Below, in pieces: positions 6,773-13,580 of a stretch of 21,847 bases of DNA. The notes below the pieces were generated by a model. That model was not told where the DNA came from. It did no database searches and saw nothing but the letters and a program-made list of their open reading frames with translations. Origin of the DNA: Pseudomonadota bacterium (GTDB lineage: Bacteria > Desulfobacterota > Syntrophia > Syntrophales > UBA5619); the NCBI GenBank assembly GCA_018827585.1, contig JAHJXP010000107.1:1-21847 (forward strand), given 5' to 3'. Within the stretch, counting starts at the first letter, position 1. The number at the start of each line of letters is the position of its first letter. The translations under genes were made by a program, and so were the position numbers.

Positions 6773-8284
6773 TCACACGGCCGCTTTACCTCTCGCCTTA
6801 TAGCGGTTCCAGAGGATGCGGAACAGAGGGGCGAACAGGGAGAGGATGGCAAAAATGGAAAGGACCGCCGAGATCGGACGGGTGAAGAAGATCGCGACGT
6901 TCCCGTGGGAGATCGTCAGCGACTGCCGCAGCGACATCTCCACCATGGGCCCCAGGACGAGCGCCAGAACCATCGGCGCCGCAGGGTATTTCATTTTGCG
7001 CATCACGTAACCGATGATCCCGAAGGTGACCATGACCCAGACGTCGGCGAGGTTGTTGTCCGTCGCGAAGACGCCTACGGCGGATATCGTGATGATCAGC
7101 GGCATCAGGATCTTGTATGGGACCTTCAGCATCCGGACCCAGAGGCCGATCATCGGCATGTTCTGGATGATGAGCATCACGTTGCCGATGTACATGCTGG
7201 CGATCAGGCCCCAGACGAATTCCGGGTTCGACGTGAAGAGCAGGGGGCCCGGACGCATCCCGTGGATGAGCAGCGCCCCCAGCAGGACCGCCGTGGTTCC
7301 CGAGCCGGGAATTCCCAGCGTAAGGAGCGATACCATCGCGCCGCCCGCCGCTGCGTTGTTGGCCGACTCGGGCGCCGCCACCCCTTCGATCACGCCCGTT
7401 CCGAATTTCTCGGCACGTTTGCTGAACTTCTTCGCCGCGGCATAGGACATGAAGGAGGCGATCGTTGCCCCGGCGCCGGGCAGGATCCCGATGAAAAACC
7501 CGATCAGGGAGCCCCGGATGATCGTCTTCCAGGAGTTCTTCCAGTCCTCGAGGTTCGGAAAGAGGGTCCGTATGCGCAGCTTCGTCTTGGAGACCATCTG
7601 CTCCATCGGCCCTTCCATGTTCTCCAGGATCTCCGAGAGGGCGAAGAGACCCACCGCGACCCCGATGAAGCCGATGCCGTCGAGCGTGTACATGATCCCG
7701 AAGGTGAAGCGGGCGACGCCGCTCTGCGCGTCGATCCCGATACAGGCCACCAAAAGCCCCAGGATCCCGCTGATGATCCCCCTGAGCGGGGAGTCGCCCC
7801 CCAGCGAGGTCACCAGGGTCAGCCCCATAAAGGTGAGGGCAAAATACTCCGGCGGGCCGAAGGAGACGGCGAAACGGGCCAGCGGCGGCGCGAGAAAGGT
7901 CAGCAGGAGGACTGCGAAGGTGCCCCCGATGAAGGAGGACATCGACGCCATCCCCAGCGCGGGACCGGGCCGTCCGTTCTTGGCGAGCTGGTGGCCGTCG
8001 AGGCAGGTCATCACCGACGCCGACTCTCCCGGGACGTTAAGCAGGATTGATGTGGTCGCTCCGCCAAACATCGCCCCGTAGTAGACCCCGGCCATCGTGA
8101 TGATCGCGGTCGTCGGATTCATTCCGAAGGTGATCGGAATCAGGATCGCCACGCCCGTCGTGGGGCCGATCCCCGGCAACACCCCGATCAGGGTTCCGAA
8201 CAGCGTTCCCATGAAACAGAAGAAGAGGTTCTGCAACGAGAAGGCAACGTGAAACCCCATGATTAAATCGTTGAAGATCTCCAA
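6773..8284 (-). CDS. tctA: Tripartite tricarboxylate transporter, large permease subunit TctA
   Basis: The 503-residue polytopic protein has about twelve membrane segments and the family's internal duplication. LPGIGPTTG is at residues 36-44 and its counterpart LPGAGAT is at 268-274, and the conserved LNVPGESAS segment is near residues 82-90. TctA forms the membrane channel with TctB and takes a carboxylate from the periplasmic protein TctC, driven by an ion gradient. The frame opens with TTG at 8284, preceded by GGAGG 7 bases upstream. The first in-frame ATG is residue 9 and has no such site, so TTG is the better start. tctB ends 18 bases upstream. Transported substrates of the family include citrate, tartrate, terephthalate and sulfolactate; sequence alone does not choose. 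Confidence 0.95.
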   Translation of the reverse strand: MEIFNDLIMGFHVAFSLQNLFFCFMGTLFGTLIGVLPGIGPTTGVAILIPITFGMNPTTAIITMAGVYYGAMFGGATTSILLNVPGESASVMTCLDGHQLAKNGRPGPALGMASMSSFIGGTFAVLLLTFLAPPLARFAVSFGPPEYFALTFMGLTLVTSLGGDSPLRGIISGILGLLVACIGIDAQSGVARFTFGIMYTLDGIGFIGVAVGLFALSEILENMEGPMEQMVSKTKLRIRTLFPNLEDWKNSWKTIIRGSLIGFFIGILPGAGATIASFMSYAAAKKFSKRAEKFGTGVIEGVAAPESANNAAAGGAMVSLLTLGIPGSGTTAVLLGALLIHGMRPGPLLFTSNPEFVWGLIASMYIGNVMLIIQNMPMIGLWVRMLKVPYKILMPLIITISAVGVFATDNNLADVWVMVTFGIIGYVMRKMKYPAAPMVLALVLGPMVEMSLRQSLTISHGNVAIFFTRPISAVLSIFAILSLFAPLFRILWNRYKARGKAAV

Positions 8285-8302
8285 GGTGTAACCTCCGAAT
8301 CC

Positions 8303-8761
8303 CTAAAATCCGAACATGTTTCTGGGCAGTGTGATTCCCAGAAGAACCTGGAACACGATGTAGAGGCAGGCCGTCGTCCCGACGGCGATCAGGAGCGTCA
8401 CCCACCAGCGCTCCCGCTGGACGACCTTCATGAGGTATGTCACGAAAATAAACGTGTTGCTGATGAATCCAATCGTCTCCATGAGAACGGTGAAAATCAC
8501 CAGCCCCCCCAGCACCTTGGTCACCGCGAAGAGGGCCTGCCGTGTGGGGAAAGGAGAGACGTCGTTCGGGTCCTTCGGCCGTACGACCGCTCCGACGATC
8601 AGGATCAGGGAGAGACCGGTGAGAATGATCCCCAGCCAGAAGGGGAAAAACCCGCTCCCCGGGCCGAAGGTCCCCGACGGCGGCATCAGCCAGGCCTCGT
8701 AGATGACATATCCCGCCAGGACCAGCAGGACGACACCGGTAATCAGATCCGCTTTCTTCAT
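8303..8761 (-). CDS. tctB: Tripartite tricarboxylate transporter, small permease subunit TctB
   Basis: The 152-residue protein has four predicted membrane segments (near residues 6-24, 42-60, 83-105 and 119-142). It has the typical TctB signature after helix 1, a GPGSGFFPFWLG stretch near residues 34-45. TctB is the poorly conserved small subunit that pairs with TctA in the inner membrane. The start at 8761 has AAAGG about 10 bases upstream. It lies between tctC and tctA, the usual C-B-A order. A strong hairpin separates it from tctC, consistent with the membrane subunits being made in smaller amounts than the binding protein. Confidence 0.92.
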   Translation of the reverse strand: MKKADLITGVVLLVLAGYVIYEAWLMPPSGTFGPGSGFFPFWLGIILTGLSLILIVGAVVRPKDPNDVSPFPTRQALFAVTKVLGGLVIFTVLMETIGFISNTFIFVTYLMKVVQRERWWVTLLIAVGTTACLYIVFQVLLGITLPRNMFGF

Positions 8762-8794
8762 CGGACTATCGCCTTTCTAACAGGTCTCCATTAA

Positions 8795-8826
8795 AAGCGG
8801 GGGCGCAGTGCGATGCGCCCCCGCTT
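8795..8826 (-). terminator. 13-bp hairpin between tctC and tctB
   Basis: A perfect 13-bp stem (8795-8807 with 8814-8826) closes a 6-base loop. On the minus strand it follows the tctC stop by about 30 bases and ends in CGCTTTTAATG, a short T-run of four. That fits a partial terminator or an RNA 3'-end stabiliser, which would give more binding protein than permease, as in many binding-protein-dependent transport operons. The structure is directly seen; the role is inferred. Confidence 0.7.
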
Positions 8827-8854
8827 CCGGCTTCCACTTCCGTGGGAGCTTGGG

Positions 8855-9835
8855 TTACTTCTTCTTGATCAGGTTCATATCCTTGAGGATCACGGCGTAC
8901 TTGCCGTTCCACTCCTCGAGGAACTTCCCGAAGGTTGCGCCGTCCATCCACGCGTCGGACAGCATGTTGTCCTTGATGTACTTCTTGAAGATGTCGGTCT
9001 TCGTATACTTGAATAAAGCCTCCTCCAGGACCTTGCGGGCGTCCGCCGGGATGTCGGCCGGGGCGCAGAGGCCGCGGTTCTGGACGTAGACGGCGTTGAT
9101 CCCCTGCTCCTTCATCGTCGGGACTTCGGGGGCGCCGACCAGCCGCTTTTCGGCATAGACTCCCAGGATCCGGACCTTGCCGGCCTTGTAGAGCTCAAGG
9201 GCTTCGCCGGGGTTGGCGACCATCATGTCCACGTGACCGCCCAGGACGGCCGCGTTGACCTCGCCGCCGCTGTTGAAGACGACGTAGTTGAGCTGGATGC
9301 CGGCTTCCTTCTCGATCATGTAGGTGCAGATCGAGTCGGAGGAGCCGAGCTGGGTGCCGCCCACGGTGATCTTCTTCGGATTCGCCTTCGCTTCCGTGAC
9401 GACGTCCTTCATCGATTTGTACTTGGAATCGGACCTCACCATCAGCATGTATTCATCGAAGGCGAAGTTGGCGATAGGGGTGAAGTCCTTCAGGCCGACC
9501 GGGGTCAGGCCCATCAGCGGGGTGGTTATGAAGCTTGTGACAGCGGTCACCATGAAGTAGGGGTCCTTCTTCTTGCTGGCCACATAGGCGAAGGCGATGC
9601 CGCCGCTTCCCCCCGGCTTGTTCTCGACGACCAGCGGTTTGGGGAGGAGTTTATCCTTTTCCACGGACGCAGCCAGGGTGCGGGCGAAGATATCGCTTCC
9701 GCCGCCGGCGCCGGCATGGACAACCAGGGTAACGGGTTTTTCGGGAAAACTGCTGGCCGCCAGGGCGTTCCCCGCACCGATGGCGACAAACAGGCCGACC
9801 ATAAACAAAACCAACCACTTGCATACGTTCTTCAT
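8855..9835 (-). CDS. tctC: Tripartite tricarboxylate transporter substrate-binding protein (TctC/Bug family)
   Basis: A longer frame exists from 9892, but the ATG at 9835 has GGAGGG 5 bases upstream and opens directly into a Sec signal peptide (hydrophobic stretch at residues 7-22, cut after NALA at residue 26), so I place the start there (326 residues). The mature protein begins SFPEKPVTLVVHAGAGGGSDIFARTL within its first 30 residues or so, and then PLVVENKPGGSGGIAFAYVA, both hallmarks of the Bug family of periplasmic two-lobed binding proteins. These bind the carboxylate of small organic acids and deliver it to TctAB. It is the first structural gene after the GntR regulator (102-base gap). 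Confidence 0.93.
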   Translation of the reverse strand: MKNVCKWLVLFMVGLFVAIGAGNALAASSFPEKPVTLVVHAGAGGGSDIFARTLAASVEKDKLLPKPLVVENKPGGSGGIAFAYVASKKKDPYFMVTAVTSFITTPLMGLTPVGLKDFTPIANFAFDEYMLMVRSDSKYKSMKDVVTEAKANPKKITVGGTQLGSSDSICTYMIEKEAGIQLNYVVFNSGGEVNAAVLGGHVDMMVANPGEALELYKAGKVRILGVYAEKRLVGAPEVPTMKEQGINAVYVQNRGLCAPADIPADARKVLEEALFKYTKTDIFKKYIKDNMLSDAWMDGATFGKFLEEWNGKYAVILKDMNLIKKK

Positions 9836-9937
9836 CTTTTCCCTCCATCGCATGATCCGTTCGCCGGACGGCTTCACAGAAAGAACCGTCAACGACCGGA
9901 CAGTTAAAAGGATACTTCACAAAACCATACCCTCCGT

Positions 9938-10744
9938 TTAAGGAATGTTGCCGACATCACCCCCTTTTCCAACCGATGTTCGATCCTGCCTGCCGATCGA
10001 ATGATCGTGATTGTTTTCGTCGTTCTGATTGTAGATCTGATCGATCTGCATATCGTAGTGGAACTCTATTTCCCGGATCGCCTTGTCCGTATCCCGTTCG
10101 CTGAGAGCCTTCACGATCCGGTCGTGGATGTCGAGCATCAGTTCGATCCGCGAAGGATCGCCCAGAAAATAGTTCCGGCGCATGTTGATCCAGAGAGGCT
10201 GAATGGTCATGTCGAGAAGCTTCTCCATGATCGCCTCGATGATCCGGTTTTTGGTGGCGCGGGCGATGGCGAGATGGAATTCCTTCCCGTAGCGGAGATA
10301 CTCCTCTATATCTCCCTTGCGACCCAGGGCGCATTTTTGCTCCCATGCCTTTCTGAGCGCCTTGAAATCTGTGTCGGCGGCGACCTTGACGGCGAGCCTG
10401 ACCGCGCCGATTTCCAGGGCTTTGCGGGCCTGCATGTTTTCAAAGGGGCTGTCGCATTCCTCGAGGACGTCGAGGGCCTGGCGCATACGTTCGTCGGTGG
10501 CGACGCGAGCGCAGACGTAGGTCCCGTCTCCGGGACGGCTCTCTAAGATGCCGACGATCTGGAGGGCGCTGATGGCCTCGCGCAGGGAAGGGCGGCTGAT
10601 GCCCATCTGCTCGGTGATGATCCGCTCGGAAGGGAGCTTGCTTCCCGCCTTGTAACGGCCGGAATTGATCATCCGGAGGAGTTGATCGGCGATGAATGAG
10701 CTCTTTTTTCTGAATCCTGACTGGACTACCTTTTCGAAATCCAT
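9938..10744 (-). CDS. GntR family regulator, FadR subfamily (FCD ligand domain)
   Basis: The 268-residue protein has an N-terminal winged helix, residues 13-77, with the GntR signature KLPSERIITEQMGISRPSLR (36-55) and wing GDGTYV. An all-helical FCD ligand domain follows (about 100-232), in which H157, H207 and H229 fit the metal-binding histidines of the family. The last 30 residues are polar and low in structure. FCD regulators usually repress a catabolic or uptake operon until an organic acid binds. The start at 10744 has GGAG about 8 bases upstream. The gene is first in the operon and lies just behind a FadR-like operator, so it probably represses itself and the transporter-redox genes. 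Confidence 0.92.
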   Translation of the reverse strand: MDFEKVVQSGFRKKSSFIADQLLRMINSGRYKAGSKLPSERIITEQMGISRPSLREAISALQIVGILESRPGDGTYVCARVATDERMRQALDVLEECDSPFENMQARKALEIGAVRLAVKVAADTDFKALRKAWEQKCALGRKGDIEEYLRYGKEFHLAIARATKNRIIEAIMEKLLDMTIQPLWINMRRNYFLGDPSRIELMLDIHDRIVKALSERDTDKAIREIEFHYDMQIDQIYNQNDENNHDHSIGRQDRTSVGKGGDVGNIP

Positions 10745-10756
10745 CCCTGCACTCCA

Positions 10757-10784
10757 AATTGGTCAGACCGGTAAGACTGGTTAA
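10757..10784 (-). promoter_or_regulatory. FadR-like operator plus extra half-site
   Basis: Plus-strand AATTGGTCAGACCGGTA at 10757-10773 is a near-palindrome centred on GGTC-A-GACC and closely resembles the known FadR consensus (TGGTCNGACCA core). A further half-site, ACTGGTTAA, follows at 10776-10784. Both lie between the -10 box and the start codon of the GntR gene, where a bound repressor would block transcription. The match to the FCD/GntR class of operator is strong; binding by this particular regulator is inferred. Confidence 0.7.
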
Positions 10785-10812
10785 GCCTACTGGATGGCAA
10801 AATTGATGTCAA
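10784..10812 (-). promoter_or_regulatory. Sigma-70-type promoter for the GntR-tct operon
   Basis: On the minus strand a perfect TTGACA -35 box (10807-10812) is followed by a 17-base spacer and TAGGCT (10784-10789), which keeps the three most conserved -10 bases. The expected start is about 10777, directly inside the FadR-like operator, and the GntR start codon is at 10744. Confidence 0.6.
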
Positions 10813-10958
10813 GAAAAAGTTGGAGAGTCGTCCGGTGCCAATGGAGGGGTAAGGCGGCGGGGAGCGCTTCCTGAACCGTACCCCGTCTGCAAAGGCAGGC
10901 GGGAGACAGTTGGACAGAGAAAGGAAATCAGGAGGCCTGAATCCGTCAGCGAGCGCAT

Positions 10959-10980
10959 TCCCCGCGGCTTGCCGCGGGGA
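10959..10980. repeat. REP-like palindrome
   Basis: A perfect 10-bp stem, TCCCCGCGGC with GCCGCGGGGA, closes a 2-base loop. It sits in the gap between the dehydrogenase gene end (11017) and the GntR promoter. No T-run follows on either strand. The sharp palindrome together with its GC-rich surround looks like a dispersed repeat that may also end or protect the upstream transcript. Copy number cannot be seen in this window. Confidence 0.45.
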
Positions 10981-11016
10981 GTTTCACTAGACAATATTAG
11001 ACGAGGGCACGTTCAA

Positions 11017-12030
11017 TCACCTTCGTTGAGAACCACCATCTGATAAAATGAGGCATTCGGGCTGCTGCTCTTCCAGAATGGCTTTGACCTGACGGGCTAT
11101 GGCATCCGAGAGACGGTCTCCCGCTTCCTGACTCAACCCCCCGAGGTGAGGAGAAAGGACCACGTTATCCATCATGGTCAGGGGGTGTCCGGGAGGCAGG
11201 GGTTCTGTGGCAAAAACATCCAGCGCCGCCCCTCCGATCCGCCCCGTTTCCAGAGCATCGATCAATGCCTCCTCATCCACGACCTTTCCCCGGGAGGTGT
11301 TCACCAGGATCATTCTCGGTTTTGCGCCTGCCAGCATTCGGGAATCGATCATCCTTTCCGTATCGGGTGTCAGGGGGAGATGCAGGGTCACCACATCCGA
11401 GAGGGAGATCAGTTCCTCCAGGGCCACCGGTTCCACACCCAGCCGGCCGTAATGGTCGGGATTCATAAAGGGGTCGTAACCGATAACCCGCATGTCAAAC
11501 CCTTTTGCGATCCTGACCACCCTGGCACCGATTTGACCCAACCCGATCACCCCAAGCGTTTTTCTCCATAGCTCCCGGCCGGAAACCCATTCGGGCAGCG
11601 CCCTGCCTGCCTCTGCCCATTCCCCCGCCCTGATCCACGGGTCGGTCTGGTTGATTCTCCTCATCAGGCAAAGGAGCAGTCCGAAGGTCAGCTCGGCAAC
11701 GGCCTGGGCGTTCTGCCCGCGGCAGTTGCAGACCGTGACCCCTTTGCGTTTCATCGCCTCCACATCTATATGGTCGTAACCGGCCCCATAGGCGATCACC
11801 CCCTTCAAGGCCGGTGCCTGTTTTAAGACTGCATCGTTTAGCGGAACGTACTCGGAGACGATGACCCTTACGGCCGAGGAACCTCGGATCTTCTCCGCCA
11901 GATCCCCGGAATCGATGGCCCCGGCCACGGTGTAACCGCCCAGGCGGGCAATCTCGTTCAACGCCTTTTGGGACATGTAGAAGCGGTCGGCAAAGACGAC
12001 GGGGACGTTAATGATCTTCTGATCGCTCAT
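11017..12030 (-). CDS. D-isomer-specific 2-hydroxyacid dehydrogenase
   Basis: This 337-residue NAD(P)-dependent oxidoreductase has the nucleotide-binding GLGQIG at 163-168 and an acidic D186 after the second strand (VIGYDP), which favours NAD. The catalytic triad is R247 (NTSRGKVVDE), E276 (DVFATEP) and H295 (SPHLGG). The YGAGYDHIDV stretch near 81-90 is typical of phosphoglycerate/hydroxypyruvate/glyoxylate reductases. With glycerate 2-kinase just upstream, hydroxypyruvate, glyoxylate or tartronate-type reduction to D-glycerate is the most likely reaction. The C-terminus ends without an ACT domain, so it is not a full-length SerA. The ATG at 12030 has GAGGG about 10 bases upstream. It is the last gene of the IclR-led operon. 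Confidence 0.9.
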   Translation of the reverse strand: MSDQKIINVPVVFADRFYMSQKALNEIARLGGYTVAGAIDSGDLAEKIRGSSAVRVIVSEYVPLNDAVLKQAPALKGVIAYGAGYDHIDVEAMKRKGVTVCNCRGQNAQAVAELTFGLLLCLMRRINQTDPWIRAGEWAEAGRALPEWVSGRELWRKTLGVIGLGQIGARVVRIAKGFDMRVIGYDPFMNPDHYGRLGVEPVALEELISLSDVVTLHLPLTPDTERMIDSRMLAGAKPRMILVNTSRGKVVDEEALIDALETGRIGGAALDVFATEPLPPGHPLTMMDNVVLSPHLGGLSQEAGDRLSDAIARQVKAILEEQQPECLILSDGGSQRR

Positions 12031-12051
12031 CTTGGCTCACCCTCTGCGCCC

Positions 12052-12095
12052 TTCCCCCCCTGGCCTGACAGGAGGGGGGAAAGGCACCCCTTTCG
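12052..12095 (-). other. G/C-tract hairpins between glycerate kinase and dehydrogenase genes
   Basis: The 70-base gap holds a C-tract (12052-12060) facing a G-tract (12071-12080) that can pair around a short loop, and a second small stem, CCCC-TTTC-GGGG, near 12087-12098. No T-run follows on the minus strand. The element resembles the G/C-tract hairpins at 37-92, so it may be the same kind of intergenic repeat, placed where the mRNA could be processed. Confidence 0.3.
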
Positions 12096-12100
12096 GGGGA

Positions 12101-13468
12101 TTATGGTTGCTTGGGCATGACCAGCATCAGTTTGAGATCGTTCACGTTGGTGCCGGTGGCGCCGGTCAGGATCGCATCCTCCAGCTTTTGGAGAACAGGG
12201 GTCACATCATGTCGGTTAAGCGCCGCAAAAACGTCGATTCTCAACGCCTTCGCCCGTTCGATCGTCCAATTGTCGACGACCCCTCCGGCGATATCCGTCG
12301 GCCCGTCCGTCCCGTCCGAGTCCTGACCGATGATGACCACCTCTCCGATTTGATCGATCCAGAGTGCGGCCCCGAGGGAAAACTCCTGATTTGGGCCACC
12401 CTGTCCCGCCTCTCCGGTGATCTTCACCGTTGTCTCGCCGCCGCCGATCACCACGCAGGGGGGCTGGAGAGGACGCTGGTTCAAGAGGATCTCCTTGGCA
12501 ATCGCGGCAAACGTGCCGCCCAGCTCCCGGCTTTCCCCCTCCAGCATCGTGGAGAGGATCATGGTCTGGAAGTTCAGTTCTTTGGCCTTTTCCGCCGCTC
12601 CCTCACAGGCGGCGGTCCCGGGGACGATGATGAAATTGTCGATCCGGTGATCGGAGAGGTCCTTGGGTGTTTCCAGTGCCGGTCCGCCCGCCTTCATATA
12701 CCGGGCGACGGATGCGGGGACCTTATCCCACAGATCGTACTTGCTGAGCGTCCGTCGCGCATCGTCGAAGTTCGACGTGTCGGGTACGGTCGGACAGGTG
12801 ATGTAATCGAGAGGGTCTCCGATCACGTCGGAAACGGTCAGGTTGATCAGATGCGCCTGGGGATGGACGGCCTTGGCGAGCCAGCCTCCCTTGATCCGGC
12901 TCAGGTGCTTGCGGACCGCATTGATCTCGATGATGTTGGCGCCGCAGGTCAAGAGCAGCTTGTTGACCTGTTTTTTTTCGTCCAGGGTTACGCCCTCGAC
13001 AGGGTAGGGCATGAGCGCGGAGCTGCCCCCGGTGATGCCGGCAAAAACGATATCCCCCGAGCGTGTTTTCTGGGCCAGGGCCAGGGCCTTCCTGGCGGCA
13101 CGGAATCCCGCCTCATCGGGAATCGGATGGCTGGAGAAAAAAAGGCGGGACCGGGACAGGGTTCCTTCCTGTCCGTATTTGCAGATGATCACCCCGTCTT
13201 CAATCCTCTCGCCCAGGATCTCTTCCAGCGCTCTGGCGATCGGATAGGTGGCCTTGCCGGCGCCGAGAAGAAAGATCCTCCCCTGCTTTTTCAGATCCAG
13301 GCGGATCTCGCCGATCGTGAGGATATCTCCCCGCAGATGAACCAGTTCCTTGACCGCCTTGTACGGGTCCGCCTTGGCCAGGGCATGATCCACGATGTCC
13401 AGGGCGATCCGGCGGAGTCTCACGTTGCCGTGCGATAGCAGATTATCTCTGTTTCTGATGTAAGTCAC
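12101..13468 (-). CDS. Glycerate 2-kinase, MOFRL/DUF4147 family
   Basis: The 455 residues match the two-domain GckA/TtuD type. The N-terminal DUF4147 domain carries LGAGKATYPIA (68-78, K72), ITGGSSALM (145-153) and NAVRKHLSRIKGG (183-195). The C-terminal MOFRL domain carries IGGGETTVKI (341-350), GPNQEFSLGAAL, SDGTDGPTDIAGG (384-396) and TGATGTNVNDL (435-445). Such enzymes phosphorylate D-glycerate with ATP to 2-phosphoglycerate; some older entries call them hydroxypyruvate reductases. The frame opens with GTG at 13468, with AGAGG only two bases away and GGGAG further up, so a slightly different start is possible. Its product is the substrate of ordinary enolase, whose paralog is encoded just upstream. 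Confidence 0.93.
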   Translation of the reverse strand: MTYIRNRDNLLSHGNVRLRRIALDIVDHALAKADPYKAVKELVHLRGDILTIGEIRLDLKKQGRIFLLGAGKATYPIARALEEILGERIEDGVIICKYGQEGTLSRSRLFFSSHPIPDEAGFRAARKALALAQKTRSGDIVFAGITGGSSALMPYPVEGVTLDEKKQVNKLLLTCGANIIEINAVRKHLSRIKGGWLAKAVHPQAHLINLTVSDVIGDPLDYITCPTVPDTSNFDDARRTLSKYDLWDKVPASVARYMKAGGPALETPKDLSDHRIDNFIIVPGTAACEGAAEKAKELNFQTMILSTMLEGESRELGGTFAAIAKEILLNQRPLQPPCVVIGGGETTVKITGEAGQGGPNQEFSLGAALWIDQIGEVVIIGQDSDGTDGPTDIAGGVVDNWTIERAKALRIDVFAALNRHDVTPVLQKLEDAILTGATGTNVNDLKLMLVMPKQP

Positions 13469-13498
13469 TGCGCCTCTGAATTGCTCCCATGTTCCTTT

Positions 13499-13537
13499 CG
13501 GGGAGATGTCCCTCAGGCAATCCGGGCCATCTCCCCG
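13499..13537 (-). other. 10-bp hairpin between enolase-like and glycerate kinase genes
   Basis: CGGGGAGATG (13499-13508) pairs perfectly with CATCTCCCCG (13528-13537). Beyond one mismatch, three further G-C pairs extend the stem into the loop. It lies in the 112-base gap downstream of the enolase-like gene on the minus strand. No T-run follows, so it is more likely a processing or stability element, or a leaky terminator, than a full stop of the operon. Confidence 0.5.
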
Positions 13538-13580
13538 CTATTCAAAGAAGGATCGTCTTGAAAATGGACTTTATGGGCGC

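Noticed and set aside
6119..8050. A 643-residue plus-strand open frame
   Set aside because: It lies opposite the CooF-like and tctA genes, both with clear family motifs and ribosome sites. Its product is a low-complexity, charged sequence typical of antisense frames in GC-rich DNA.
10809..10994. A 61-residue minus-strand frame before the GntR gene
   Set aside because: It runs across the REP-like palindrome and the -35 region of the GntR promoter, has no ribosome site of note, and reads like translated repeat sequence.
12032..13438. A 468-residue plus-strand open frame
   Set aside because: It is the antisense of the glycerate kinase gene, whose motifs and length are normal.
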